Assembly: GCA_903918375.1 (NCBI GenBank)
Contig: CAIXED010000077.1
Coordinates: 1 to 51,389, forward strand
Reading direction: 5' to 3'
DNA: 51,389 nucleotides
Source of the DNA: an uncultured Pseudomonadota bacterium
Lineage (GTDB): Bacteria; Pseudomonadota; Gammaproteobacteria; Methylococcales; Methylomonadaceae
Position numbers and translations under genes: made by a program. Below, piece after piece: positions 20,136 through 29,244 of the stretch. The notes under the pieces are model-generated. The model saw only the letters and a program-made list of their open reading frames with translations. It was not told where the DNA came from and did not search any database. Positions within the stretch are counted from its first letter, which is position 1. Each line of letters opens with the position of its first letter.

Positions 20136-20603
20136 TTATTTTAGTGAGTCCAAACTTGCCAAAACCTCAGCAATATGGGTTTTCACCTGCACTTTCCGCC
20201 ATTCTTTGATTAAAACACCCTGTTCATCAATCAAGAAAGTGCTGCGCTCTATGCCTCTTACTTGCTTGCCGTACATGTTTTTCATTTTGATAACATCAAA
20301 CAGCTCACACAAAGCTTCATCTTGATCAGCCAATAAATCAAATGGAAAAGCCTGTTTGCATTTAAAGCCTTCATGAACTTTAACACTATCACGCGATACG
20401 CCAAAAATCACAGTATTGAGCTGTTGGAATTGTTGGTAATGATCCCTAAACGCTTGGCCTTCTTGAGTACATCCTGGTGTATTGTCTTTAGGATAAAAGT
20501 AAATCAACACTTTTTGACCTTGGTAGTCATTCAAGTTAACCGTTTTCTCACCGGTTGCTGCCGCTTGAAAATTAGGAACAAGCTCGCCAATATTGATAGC
20601 CAT
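20136..20603 (-). CDS. bcp: Peroxiredoxin of the BCP/PrxQ group
   Basis: BCP reduces hydrogen peroxide and organic peroxides. The 155-residue protein has the peroxidatic cysteine C45 in YPKDNTPGCTQEG. The E. coli resolving cysteine C50 is absent (Q at that place), and other cysteines occur near residues 80 and 95, so the resolving partner differs or the enzyme is 1-Cys. It starts 5 bases after the gcvR stop; gcvR-bcp is also adjacent in E. coli. Confidence 0.92.
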   Translation of the reverse strand: MAINIGELVPNFQAAATGEKTVNLNDYQGQKVLIYFYPKDNTPGCTQEGQAFRDHYQQFQQLNTVIFGVSRDSVKVHEGFKCKQAFPFDLLADQDEALCELFDVIKMKNMYGKQVRGIERSTFLIDEQGVLIKEWRKVQVKTHIAEVLASLDSLK

Positions 20604-20608
20604 AATAA

Positions 20609-21133
20609 TTACCGCTTGATAGGTTCAAGAATAGCGTCGATATTCAAATCGTCGCAAAAATCCAAAAATTCTTCACGCAAAGACAAGATGTGGACGTTAG
20701 CCGGCACCAGCAAAACAAATTTGCTAGAAAAAACGCTGTGATTGAAATACGGTGCTTGATGGCGATTTGCAGTGATTTCTTCGATAAAAACACCACGCTC
20801 TTGCAAAAAACCACTCACCGCAAACATTAAATCTTTTTTATCGGCAGAAATGGTTTCCAACAAATAAGGCACACCTTCTTTAACCTGCAAATCTTCTTCT
20901 GGCCGTAAAAAACTGATTTCAAGACCTAAACGAGTAGCGATTAATTCTAAAAGTCCTTCCAGCTTAGCGATCTGATTCCAATTGCCATCAACCAACAAAT
21001 ACAACCAACTAATGTCAGACAATCCCGAACTACGCAACTCCAATACGTCACAATGACAGACACTTAATGTCGCTAACATTTCAGGAATCAATCCCTGTGT
21101 TTTATTACCTAAAACAGTGATAGCAAGTTTCAT
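20609..21133 (-). CDS. gcvR: GcvR-like tandem ACT-domain regulator
   Basis: This 174-residue protein consists of two ACT domains. The first starts AITVLGNKTQGLIPEMLATL; the second covers ~residues 88-170 (LLETISADKKDLMFAVSGFL). In enteric bacteria GcvR binds GcvA and represses the glycine cleavage genes when glycine is low. The gcvR-bcp gene order supports the assignment. No gcvA is in the window, so the partner here is unknown. Glycine handling fits the nearby serine-cycle genes, but this is only suggestive. Confidence 0.8.
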   Translation of the reverse strand: MKLAITVLGNKTQGLIPEMLATLSVCHCDVLELRSSGLSDISWLYLLVDGNWNQIAKLEGLLELIATRLGLEISFLRPEEDLQVKEGVPYLLETISADKKDLMFAVSGFLQERGVFIEEITANRHQAPYFNHSVFSSKFVLLVPANVHILSLREEFLDFCDDLNIDAILEPIKR

Positions 21134-21150
21134 TAAGTTGGCCTATTTGC

Positions 21151-21588
21151 TTATTTGTGAAGAATATCAACAATGCCGGCATGATCATCAAAGCAAACGG
21201 TTAATTTGTTCAATGCTTTAGCTTCACTCAATTGCTGTTGATCGACTTTAAAACGAGCGCACAATTGCTGATCATCAACAGTAGGAAGCTGTTTATAGGA
21301 TTTACCGGCGTGCAACCAAGACAAACACAAAGACCAAACCGCCCAAGCAATAGCAATCACTAAAATAATTTCGCCATACATCTCTAATAACTCGAGCAAA
21401 GTCTTATAGCCACCAAACCAGCGAATTTCGTCCGATAAACTTTTAACGCCCAACAACCAACCGCCTAAAGTAAACAGTGGCAATAAAAAATACAGCCACA
21501 ACAACCAGCTAACTACCGACAAAAACCAAGAGCCACACTTCTGACGAAAACTTTGTAAGTGTGGCTGATTAATAATGATTTCTTTCAT
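21151..21588 (-). CDS. pgaD: PgaD-like subunit of poly-GlcNAc synthase
   Basis: This 145-residue inner-membrane protein has two hydrophobic helices (WFLSVVSWLLWLYFLLPLF and IILVIAIAWAVWSLCLSW) and a cytoplasmic tail. This layout matches PgaD, the small partner that lets PgaC polymerise beta-1,6-GlcNAc and respond to c-di-GMP. Its start overlaps the pgaC stop by four bases (ATGA). Sequence conservation in PgaD is low, so the call leans on layout and context. Confidence 0.82.
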   Translation of the reverse strand: MKEIIINQPHLQSFRQKCGSWFLSVVSWLLWLYFLLPLFTLGGWLLGVKSLSDEIRWFGGYKTLLELLEMYGEIILVIAIAWAVWSLCLSWLHAGKSYKQLPTVDDQQLCARFKVDQQQLSEAKALNKLTVCFDDHAGIVDILHK

Positions 21589-22934
21589 TTTTGTCTTAAA
21601 CCTCTATCCAAGGTGACCCAAACCGCGCGTTGACCGCGTTTTTTACGCAAGGCTTTGACACAACCATGAATCGTGGTGCCAACATTGATCATCCAATAGA
21701 CAATTGGATACCAAATCATCCAATAATAATGTTTAGCCGAACCGCCACTGCGTTTTTCATAACTGGAATCAATCGCCAAACTGACCGCAAATTGAATCAA
21801 ACAAGTCACACACAACAACATGCTAGTCCATCGTGGCGATAAATCTTCTAAAGCTTCTTGTGGTTGTTCGCTAATAATCCATTGCACCGGCGCAGCAAGT
21901 AATAACCCCACCACCAAAAATGCCCAACACAAACTAATGCTACATTCCAAATATAAAGGCCACATGCCACGTGAACGCCAGTTCAATAACGGTTTAAAGT
22001 AGCGTAGCAACACCTCTACCCCACCTTGCGCCCAACGACTACGCTGTTTCCATAAGCCATTCAAAGTTTCCGGCATCAACACCCAGCACAGTGCGTTAGG
22101 CTCAAATCGAATTGACCAACCAGCCAATTGCAATTTCCAACTAATATCAATGTCCTCGGTGACCATATCAGGACTCCAATAACCGACATCATGTAGCGCG
22201 GTTTTACGAAAGCCAGCAATCACACCGGAAATGGTAAAAATATGCCCATAAGAACGTTGAGCGCGTTTAATCATGCCAACAATCGCTGAAAACTCACCTA
22301 CCTGAATTTTGCCTATCAAACTTGAACGATTACGAATTCGAGGGTTACCGGTCACCGCACCGACATTGGGATTTTCAATAAAATGCCGAACAATCCAAGC
22401 GGTCGCATTGGGTGCCAATAAAGCATCACCATCAATACCGATTAAGATTTCGCTATTTGATACTAAAGCCGCAGTCCTCAACCCAACTGCTTTGCCTTGA
22501 TTACTGGCTAAATTCACCACGCGAATTAGCGGATGTTGATCAGCTAATTCATGCAGAATTTCTAAGGTGTTATCTTTACTACCATCGTTAATCGCAATAA
22601 TTTCATAATTCGGATATTGCTGATGTAATAAATATTCAATGGTTTCCCGAACATTTTCGCCCTCGTTATAACAAGGCACCAAAATTGAAACGGATGGATA
22701 TTGATCCAAAACCGGCAAATCTGACAACACATTACCGCGATTACGTTCCCAGCGTAGATAGTAAATAATCCCACCCAACATCCAGACATAAGCCATTAAT
22801 AATGGGTAATAAAAGATGAAACGCGATAACCATTCATCAAAATGCGCCCAAGGCAATTCTTCATAATGCTCTTGCGCTTTCAACCAAAAATCAATTAGCT
22901 CTTGCACCCAAGGCTGTGCGATAAGATTGTCCAT
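21585..22934 (-). CDS. pgaC: Poly-beta-1,6-GlcNAc synthase (GT2 glycosyltransferase)
   Basis: PgaC polymerises UDP-GlcNAc into the biofilm exopolysaccharide PNAG at the inner membrane. The 449-residue protein has an N-terminal membrane helix and a GT2 core: VSILVPCYNEGENVRETIEY, AINDGSKDNT, GIDGDALL, VTEDIDISWKL as catalytic base region, and the QXXRW motif as KQRSRWAQGG. C-terminal membrane helices follow. AAGGT precedes the ATG and overlaps the pgaB stop region. It lies between pgaB and pgaD. Confidence 0.93.
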   Translation of the reverse strand: MDNLIAQPWVQELIDFWLKAQEHYEELPWAHFDEWLSRFIFYYPLLMAYVWMLGGIIYYLRWERNRGNVLSDLPVLDQYPSVSILVPCYNEGENVRETIEYLLHQQYPNYEIIAINDGSKDNTLEILHELADQHPLIRVVNLASNQGKAVGLRTAALVSNSEILIGIDGDALLAPNATAWIVRHFIENPNVGAVTGNPRIRNRSSLIGKIQVGEFSAIVGMIKRAQRSYGHIFTISGVIAGFRKTALHDVGYWSPDMVTEDIDISWKLQLAGWSIRFEPNALCWVLMPETLNGLWKQRSRWAQGGVEVLLRYFKPLLNWRSRGMWPLYLECSISLCWAFLVVGLLLAAPVQWIISEQPQEALEDLSPRWTSMLLCVTCLIQFAVSLAIDSSYEKRSGGSAKHYYWMIWYPIVYWMINVGTTIHGCVKALRKKRGQRAVWVTLDRGLRQK

Positions 22935-22942
22935 TGCTTACC

Positions 22943-24856
22943 TTAATTTTGTTTATCAACAGCGAAATATTTTTTCAACTCTTCCAGTTTAGGTTGATCG
23001 CGATACTGATTATCAGGGTAATAACCAATATGTTTTGCACCTTGTTTTTTCAACAACTGGAATTGTTCATTAAATATAGCCATCGGAATATCTTGTTGTT
23101 TTTCCCAATCCACCGTTTGTAGCTCAAACACCATTTTGTCTAAACCATGTGGATATTCAGCGGTTTTCTTAACTAATTCGGTTAACCATTTTTTGGGATC
23201 TGCAGCTTTTTCCATGAACGGCATCGCTTCTATCGCCACATAATCATAATGCTTCATAAAGCTTGGGAATGATTGTGCATACCATTCTTCGCTATAAGGC
23301 TGCATTAATGGCAAAGCGTAAAAATTACGCGCAGTTTTGACATAAGGACGGTAATAACGCACTTTATCGGTCAGATAATCAGTGAATTGACCTAGAAATT
23401 CGGTTTTATATTGCGCCCAACGCAAACGCAGCTCAGGCGAATCATGAATTTTCTTAAAATCAGCCGGCAAGCCCCAAACATTATGAGTGAACTCCATTGC
23501 CATTGGTGACACATCTTCATAATCAGACAAGATGCCATCATCGTGGAACAAGATGCCATTGAAACTACAGTTTTTGGCTAAATCTTCGTAAATCTCGCCA
23601 ATATATTGACGTGCTTCAGGATTAAACGGTGACAAGCGTGTATAGATATGGCGAGATAATTGCGCCTCACCGTCACGCCATTCTTTGACATACCATTTTA
23701 AAGGAGCATCGCCTTTGTAAGCCAAAATCGGCATCCAAGCATAAACTTTAACCCCCGCGCGAGTACGCAACTGTAATGCCACATGATTGAACAAATCACG
23801 ACGAACCGGCAAATGGCGATTCGGGAAATACAATTGATCAGCGTTACCGTCGCCATCAGGATCAGAATAGGCTTGAAGATAGACAGTATTAGCGCCACTG
23901 GCTTTAATCCGTTCCAACAACGACGTTAAATTTTTAGCAGTTTGTTCTTCATCATCGTCATAGATGTAATCCAAATCAACATGAGCAACCCGTAGTTTTT
24001 CAGCATTACGTTGATTCTTAACGATTTCGCCAAACTGCTCAGCGTTAGCATCATCAGTAATCATCATTCGCTTAACAACACGGCTATCTGCCAAGGTATT
24101 TAGACCATCATTTAAACCCATGGTAATTGGCATACCAGCCAATTTAGCAGCTTCCAAAGCGATACTGTTGTATTCACCATAAGGCCAAACGATCACGCGA
24201 GGACGTTTACCGGTGATTTGAAATAAACGCTCCGAACTTTTGTCAATTTCGTTAAACAAGCGTTTACGGTAGCTTTCGTCATTCTCATACTCATCATACT
24301 CAGCACTATACAAACGCGCAGTGACAGCACTTTGATTATTGCCTTGTGGATTTGCTGGAATGTCATGGTGTAAATCGTAAGTATGCGAAGCAATTTCGAC
24401 CAAACCGCTATTCATCACTTCACGAATTTGTGCCGGTGTCATCAAAGGTTTAACGCCAGCGACTTTTTGCTGCTCCAACCAAGTACCCACCACGGCTAAA
24501 GTGGCTGGATATTTATATTTTTTCAGCAGCGGCATGGCGCGGGTATAAAAGCTTTGATAGCCATCATCAAAAGTCAACATGATCGCTTTTGGTGGCAATG
24601 GCTTTTCGCCTTTCATAGCATCCAAAACATCTTGAACGCTAATGACGTGATAGTTATTTTTTTTCAACCAAGCAAAATGATCATCTAAATGTTGCTTACA
24701 AACAGCAATCCGATCAAATGGTGGAACCCGCTCCTCTTCTTCGAGAATATCGTGATAATTCACTACGATAAAACCGGGAATAGCGGTTTCTGCAACCGCG
24801 ATTGAACTTAGAAACAGACAGAAAAATATAAAAACTAAACGAGCTAAAAGGCGCAT
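22943..24856 (-). CDS. pgaB: Poly-GlcNAc N-deacetylase PgaB
   Basis: PgaB partly deacetylates PNAG during export. The 637-residue protein has a CE4 deacetylase domain with D97-D98 (LTFDDGY) and H158/H163 (SHTYDLHHD), and a C-terminal glycoside-hydrolase-like PNAG-binding domain (GAKHIGYYPDNQYRDQP near the end). The N-terminus is a Sec signal peptide ending near AVA-ET, without the lipobox cysteine of the E. coli lipoprotein, so it is probably soluble in the periplasm. The pgaA porin gene normally placed before pgaB is missing: the 216 bases upstream hold no gene. Confidence 0.93.
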   Translation of the reverse strand: MRLLARLVFIFFCLFLSSIAVAETAIPGFIVVNYHDILEEEERVPPFDRIAVCKQHLDDHFAWLKKNNYHVISVQDVLDAMKGEKPLPPKAIMLTFDDGYQSFYTRAMPLLKKYKYPATLAVVGTWLEQQKVAGVKPLMTPAQIREVMNSGLVEIASHTYDLHHDIPANPQGNNQSAVTARLYSAEYDEYENDESYRKRLFNEIDKSSERLFQITGKRPRVIVWPYGEYNSIALEAAKLAGMPITMGLNDGLNTLADSRVVKRMMITDDANAEQFGEIVKNQRNAEKLRVAHVDLDYIYDDDEEQTAKNLTSLLERIKASGANTVYLQAYSDPDGDGNADQLYFPNRHLPVRRDLFNHVALQLRTRAGVKVYAWMPILAYKGDAPLKWYVKEWRDGEAQLSRHIYTRLSPFNPEARQYIGEIYEDLAKNCSFNGILFHDDGILSDYEDVSPMAMEFTHNVWGLPADFKKIHDSPELRLRWAQYKTEFLGQFTDYLTDKVRYYRPYVKTARNFYALPLMQPYSEEWYAQSFPSFMKHYDYVAIEAMPFMEKAADPKKWLTELVKKTAEYPHGLDKMVFELQTVDWEKQQDIPMAIFNEQFQLLKKQGAKHIGYYPDNQYRDQPKLEELKKYFAVDKQN

Positions 24857-25072
24857 ATTGGATTTGTTAAACGAGAAAAAACTAGCAACAATTGGATCTC
24901 AAATAATCTTTAAGCCCCAAATTTGGAAACGGCATTTTACCCGAAACATTATCGTTATCATGCTTTATTTACAATCAAAAGCCTTAGCCAAAAAACCACA
25001 AGCCATAGCTGTATTTCTGAATTTAAAACCGCTTAAACAGATAGTTGTATTGTTATCGGTAAAAAACAGCCG

Positions 25073-25474
25073 TTACTGAATTCTCACCAAAAAACCATCG
25101 GTTTTTTCACAGGTTGGTTTGCTATGAGCTGTGACACTGATGCGGGCAAAGCCATGTTCAATCGGGCGATCTAATTTACCTTTAATCTCCAATCGACCGC
25201 TTTTTTGCACCGTTATATCGAGCTCTTTGGCTGGAAAATCAAAATGCGTTTGGCCGTAGCTAACAGTGACATGCACCGATGAGGGTACTGTATTAGCTGA
25301 AGCCATCATTGAAAACTCACTCAAGGACTGAGTGTACTTATTAGCTGCCGGCTGAAATTCGGAAAACATCGGTTTATCGCAACTGCTAGAACCTTGACTG
25401 CTGTTGTAGGCGTAAGCGGTATTGATGCTCAATAAGCAACAAGCAGCGAGGGTTAATTTGCTCAGGGTGTACAT
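25073..25474 (-). CDS. Small secreted protein of unknown function
   Basis: I do not recognise this 133-residue protein. The ATG at 25474 has GGAG six bases upstream and begins a clear signal peptide (MYTLSKLTLAACCLLSINTAYA, cleavage before YNSSQG). The mature part has two cysteines far apart (SSSCDKP and KPTCEKTD) that could form a disulfide in the periplasm. The rest alternates short beta-like segments (VHVTVSYG, LDITVQKSGRLEIKG, GFARISVTAH). It is divergent from the exported S8-like protease across 151 bases. A link between the two is possible but unproven. Confidence 0.6.
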   Translation of the reverse strand: MYTLSKLTLAACCLLSINTAYAYNSSQGSSSCDKPMFSEFQPAANKYTQSLSEFSMMASANTVPSSVHVTVSYGQTHFDFPAKELDITVQKSGRLEIKGKLDRPIEHGFARISVTAHSKPTCEKTDGFLVRIQ

Positions 25475-25625
25475 GTAAACTCCAGATGAAAAAATTCGAT
25501 AATCAGACAAGGTTACCAATAAAAAACTAATTGGCGATAATTTTTGGCCTAGATTCAATTGCTAATTGCAGTTCTAGTATCATTTAGCACTAATCCAATA
25601 TTCATAATACCGAAGCAATCCAGCC

Positions 25626-27134
25626 ATGACTTCGCAAGCTTCCCCTATCAAAATACTGCTTTATTTTATTGTTGCTATGACCTTGGGTTGTATCTCAATC
25701 AACAGTTATGGCGTTAACAACCATCACCAAGCCATCATAAGCCAAGGTGATCGATTAATTCACGCCGATATCGCACGTAGCAAATACGGCCTAGATGGCG
25801 ATAGCATTAACATTGCCGTGATCAGCGATAGCTTCAATTGCCTTGGCACAGAAAACACCAACCAAGCGTCCAGCGAATTACCGGCTGATATAAAGGTATT
25901 ACAAGAAGGCGACTGTAAAAATGATCAGATGCTTGACGAAGGCCGTGCCATGCTGGAAGTCATTCACGATTTAGCACCTAAAGCCAAATTAATATTTCAC
26001 GCCATGGGCAACAATTCTGTTGAATTCAGCCAAGCATTGAATCAGGTAGCAGACAATGGCGCACAAATCATTGTCGATGACGCTGTGTTTTTTCACGAAC
26101 CCATGTTTCAAGATAGCGTAGCAGCGCAAACAATCGAAAAATTGGTATTCGAGCGCGGCATTGCTTATTTTTCATCCTCAGGCAATGCAGGACAAAACAG
26201 CTATCAAGCGGCCTTTTCCGCTAGCCAACGCTATCCACTAGGCATAAAACAAGGCTTAGCTCATAATTTTAACCAGCATTCCAATCCAGTAGATACTTGC
26301 CAAAGTATCACGGTGGGCGCGGATATTTTCACCATCATCAGCCTACAATGGGATCAACCGATTAAATCAATTGATTCAAATGGCTCCGCTAGTGATTTAG
26401 ACCTGATTATTTATGACGATGCAGAATGCAAAAAAATCAGCACCAAGCATGTTTTAGGTGGCACAAGCAACAATCTTGGCGCAGATCCGATTGAAGTAGT
26501 CGGTTATGACAATCAAGGTAATCAGAAGCGCAAAACTATCGGTATACAAATATTGCTAGTCAGCGGCCCGCCCCCCAATTTGCTCAAATATATATTGAGC
26601 GGTAGCTCACTAGCTAGCGAACATCCAGCAATTAATCAACACACCACACCCCATGCAGACAGCTCAGCATTTGGGCACGCCAACGCCAATGGTGCGTTTA
26701 TCGTTGGTGCGGTAGAAATGCCATTATCTGGCCAGCCAATAAAACCTAGTTATTACTCATCCAAAGGTGGTGTACCGATATTGTTCAACCAACAAGGCCA
26801 ACGACTAACAAGCCCTTTAATTCGCAATCATGTCAATGCAGTAGCACCGACCAATGTGAATACCAGCTTTTTTTCGCCAATTAGACCTGACCTTGAAAAA
26901 GACGGTTACCCTAATTTCACAGGCACTTCGGCTGCCGCTCCACACGCAGCTGCTGTAGCCGCCCTAGTCTTACAAGCGGCATCACAAAAGGCTTTAACCT
27001 TAAAACCAACTCAGTTGTACGAACTTTTAGAACTGAGTAGCTTGGATCTTGGCGAACCTAATTACGACTTTGCAACTGGCTACGGTTTAATTCAAGCCGA
27101 CCAAGCCATCGAGTTATTACAAAAAACCTTTTAA
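25626..27134 (+). CDS. Exported S8 (subtilisin-like) peptidase with atypical active-site motif
   Basis: This 502-residue protein has an N-terminal hydrophobic segment (ILLYFIVAMTLGCISI). Its subtilase-type core has the aspartate motif INIAVISDSF (D68), the oxyanion region YFSSSGNAGQ and the serine motif FTGTSAAAPHAAAVAAL (S435). The HGT histidine motif is not visible; its expected place holds DEGRAMLEVIHDLAP (E104-G105), so glutamate may replace histidine, as in sedolisins. The ~100 residues between GNAG and the serine motif may hold an inserted beta-domain. The gene is followed tail-to-tail by coaX, the two stop codons sharing TTAA. Substrate is unknown; the active-site reading is inference. 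Confidence 0.75.
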   Translation: MTSQASPIKILLYFIVAMTLGCISINSYGVNNHHQAIISQGDRLIHADIARSKYGLDGDSINIAVISDSFNCLGTENTNQASSELPADIKVLQEGDCKNDQMLDEGRAMLEVIHDLAPKAKLIFHAMGNNSVEFSQALNQVADNGAQIIVDDAVFFHEPMFQDSVAAQTIEKLVFERGIAYFSSSGNAGQNSYQAAFSASQRYPLGIKQGLAHNFNQHSNPVDTCQSITVGADIFTIISLQWDQPIKSIDSNGSASDLDLIIYDDAECKKISTKHVLGGTSNNLGADPIEVVGYDNQGNQKRKTIGIQILLVSGPPPNLLKYILSGSSLASEHPAINQHTTPHADSSAFGHANANGAFIVGAVEMPLSGQPIKPSYYSSKGGVPILFNQQGQRLTSPLIRNHVNAVAPTNVNTSFFSPIRPDLEKDGYPNFTGTSAAAPHAAAVAALVLQAASQKALTLKPTQLYELLELSSLDLGEPNYDFATGYGLIQADQAIELLQKTF

Positions 27135-27889
27135 GCCCTCGGCAAAAGCGTTACCGCGAACTTAAAGTTAGTTATTAGCTGCAAGCCCTTGAATACTAAT
27201 TGTTCATCGACAATCAAAGCCATCGTTAAATATTGCTTAATCAAATCGGCATCGCCACCAGTGATTATCACTTGTTCAACAGGCTGAAAACGCTTTATCG
27301 CGGTTTCGATTAAACCTATCGCTGCTAATAAAGTACCGCTGTCTATCGCATTGATGGTGTTATCCGCCAACGCTAAAGCTTGAGTTTGCTGGTTTAAATC
27401 CAGCGCTGCGGTATTTTGGGCGAGGGCCTTTTTCATCAGCAACAGACCGGGGCTAATTAGACCACCGCGGTGCTGGCCGTGACTATCAATAAAATCGAGA
27501 GTCATTGCTGTACCGCAGTCGATGATGCAGGTGTTACCTCGGTAATGTTGATGAGCGGCTAATAGCGCCAACCAACGGTCAACACCGAGTTTTTCAGGAT
27601 TTGGATAAGCGTTGATGACTGAGCCAAAAGCGACACTGGATTTGGGAATGATGATTTCAATCGCTGGCCATAAGCGATTGACTAAGGCTTCAAGCTCGGT
27701 GATTTGTTGAGCAGCGCCGACGCAGGCGATGGCGATTTTGCTCGGTCTGGGCAAAGTTTGCCATTGTTGTTCAAGGTTCTGATAAGCATGGTCTTGCCGA
27801 TAATCCACAGCTTGAATTGAGCTGATTTGCCCTGCTTGTTCGCTTGCCCATTTTAAGCGTGAGTTGCCTATATCGATTAATAAGTTCAT
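27131..27889 (-). CDS. coaX: Pantothenate kinase, type III
   Basis: CoaX phosphorylates pantothenate, the first step of coenzyme A synthesis. The 252-residue protein starts MNLLIDIGNSRLKWA and has the type III signatures GVDRWLALLAAHQHY and IIDCGTAMTLDF. Its start overlaps the birA stop by four bases, so the two are probably translated together; birA-coaX pairs are common. It overlaps the S8 peptidase gene by four bases at the stop codons. Confidence 0.94.
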   Translation of the reverse strand: MNLLIDIGNSRLKWASEQAGQISSIQAVDYRQDHAYQNLEQQWQTLPRPSKIAIACVGAAQQITELEALVNRLWPAIEIIIPKSSVAFGSVINAYPNPEKLGVDRWLALLAAHQHYRGNTCIIDCGTAMTLDFIDSHGQHRGGLISPGLLLMKKALAQNTAALDLNQQTQALALADNTINAIDSGTLLAAIGLIETAIKRFQPVEQVIITGGDADLIKQYLTMALIVDEQLVFKGLQLITNFKFAVTLLPRA

Positions 27890-28878
27890 GACGCTCTAAA
27901 GCTGACTTCGCCAGAAGCATAGCTGCGGATTTGACCTTTCTCATCGGCCAATTGAATCAGACCGTTGTCGTCGATGCCAACAATAGTGCCGTCGAAGCGA
28001 TTTTCACCAATATATAAACTGGCGGCTTGGCCTTTCAGGCAATCATAACTGCGCCACTCATCGACAAAATAACTCAAGCCTTTGGATTCAAATTCGGCAA
28101 TCACTGGCATTAGTTGATTGAGCAATAACGCTAATAAATGATTGCGGTGTTGATGAGCGTTTTCGCCCAAAACGCTGGCGATGTCGATCCAAGCTTGTTC
28201 GATGGTTTCGGCTTGTTGTGGGGATAGGTAAAAGTTTAAACCCAAGCCTATCACCGCATGACAAGGGCCACTGCTTTCGCCGGACACTTCGACCAAAATC
28301 CCAGCCAGCTTGCGTTGTTGGCAGTAAATATCATTCGGCCATTTCAAGCCAACCTCTTCAATACCCAACTGTTTTAAAGCTCTAACCACCGCCACGCCTA
28401 ACGCCAAGCTAAGACCAGCAATTGAAGCAGGGCCATCTTGGTAATGCCATAAGATTGATAAATACAGATTATGACCAAACGGTGAAACCCATTGCCGCCC
28501 TCGCCTGCCGCGCCCGGCGGTTTGATATTCGGCAACGCAAACCGTACCGGATGCAGCGCCTTGTCGAGCTTGTTCTAACAGATGGCGGTTGGTGGAATCG
28601 ATGACATCGTGGATTTCCAGTTGTTGAACTAGCGTTTGCGTAACTGGCGATAACTGGCTGATGACAGTTTGCTGATTTAGTAATTGCAAGGGTTGTTGCA
28701 GACGGTAGCCTTTGCCGGTGATGGCGATTAAATCAACCCCCAAATCTTCTAAAGCTTGCAGCTGTTTCCAGATTGCCGAACGGCTGATGGCTAATTGTTG
28801 GGCTAATTCGGTGCCGGAGTGAAATTCACCGTCGGCGAGTATGTTTAGCAGTTGCTTTAAGGTATCCGATAACAGCAT
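27886..28878 (-). CDS. birA: Biotin-protein ligase / biotin operon repressor
   Basis: BirA attaches biotin to carrier lysines and, in the long form, represses biotin synthesis genes. The 330-residue protein has an N-terminal helix-turn-helix (HSGTELAQQLAISRSAIWKQL), the biotinyl-AMP loop AGRGRRGRQWVSP, the segment VGLKWPNDIYCQQRKLAGILVE, and a C-terminal SH3-like domain. The ATG at 28878 was preferred to an upstream TTG. One clear substrate in this window is OadA. Confidence 0.94.
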   Translation of the reverse strand: MLLSDTLKQLLNILADGEFHSGTELAQQLAISRSAIWKQLQALEDLGVDLIAITGKGYRLQQPLQLLNQQTVISQLSPVTQTLVQQLEIHDVIDSTNRHLLEQARQGAASGTVCVAEYQTAGRGRRGRQWVSPFGHNLYLSILWHYQDGPASIAGLSLALGVAVVRALKQLGIEEVGLKWPNDIYCQQRKLAGILVEVSGESSGPCHAVIGLGLNFYLSPQQAETIEQAWIDIASVLGENAHQHRNHLLALLLNQLMPVIAEFESKGLSYFVDEWRSYDCLKGQAASLYIGENRFDGTIVGIDDNGLIQLADEKGQIRSYASGEVSFRAS

Positions 28879-28882
28879 GGGC

Positions 28883-29239
28883 TTAATCCGCAATCACAAT
28901 TGCGTGTTGTTGCATAAAGGCGTTGACTTGATCCCGCGCCAGCAATTGCACCGGCAAAATCAAATCGGCTTCGCTTAAACCACGTTGCTGTAACGATTCG
29001 GTTTCGACATAGAGCTTATCAACATTATATAGATCCAAAACCTTAAACACGGCAGCGGTGTCTTTCAAACCGCTGACATCTGCTTGTTGTTGGGTTTTTA
29101 ATTGCAACAGGCCATCATCGAGAAATAACAAGCTGACGTCTTGGTCAAAGGCAGCGGCGGTTAAAATCATGTCGAGGTTCTCTTGAACATGATGACCACT
29201 ATGCGGCAAACGCTTGATGACAAATAACAGTTTTTTCAT
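28883..29239 (-). CDS. tusC: DsrF/TusC-like sulfur-relay protein
   Basis: This 118-residue DsrE/F-fold protein starts MKKLLFVIKRLPHSGHHVQE, typical of TusC/DsrF. With TusD and TusB it normally forms a hexamer that passes persulfide sulfur to TusE for 2-thiouridine formation in tRNA. The ATG at 29239 was chosen by family fit; a TTG/ATG form starting at 29263 would overlap tusD. It has no internal cysteine, which is acceptable for TusC. It lies 5 bases after tusD, and birA follows where tusB would be expected. Confidence 0.8.
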   Translation of the reverse strand: MKKLLFVIKRLPHSGHHVQENLDMILTAAAFDQDVSLLFLDDGLLQLKTQQQADVSGLKDTAAVFKVLDLYNVDKLYVETESLQQRGLSEADLILPVQLLARDQVNAFMQQHAIVIAD

Positions 29240-29244
29240 AGCGC

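Noticed and set aside
24858-25079. A 73-residue plus-strand frame in the space where pgaA would be expected.
   Set aside because: Wrong strand, far too short for PgaA, no ribosome site and no recognisable motif.
25073-25558. A longer form of the small secreted protein starting at 25558.
   Set aside because: The added 28 residues hide the signal peptide; the inner ATG has a good ribosome site and a proper signal sequence.
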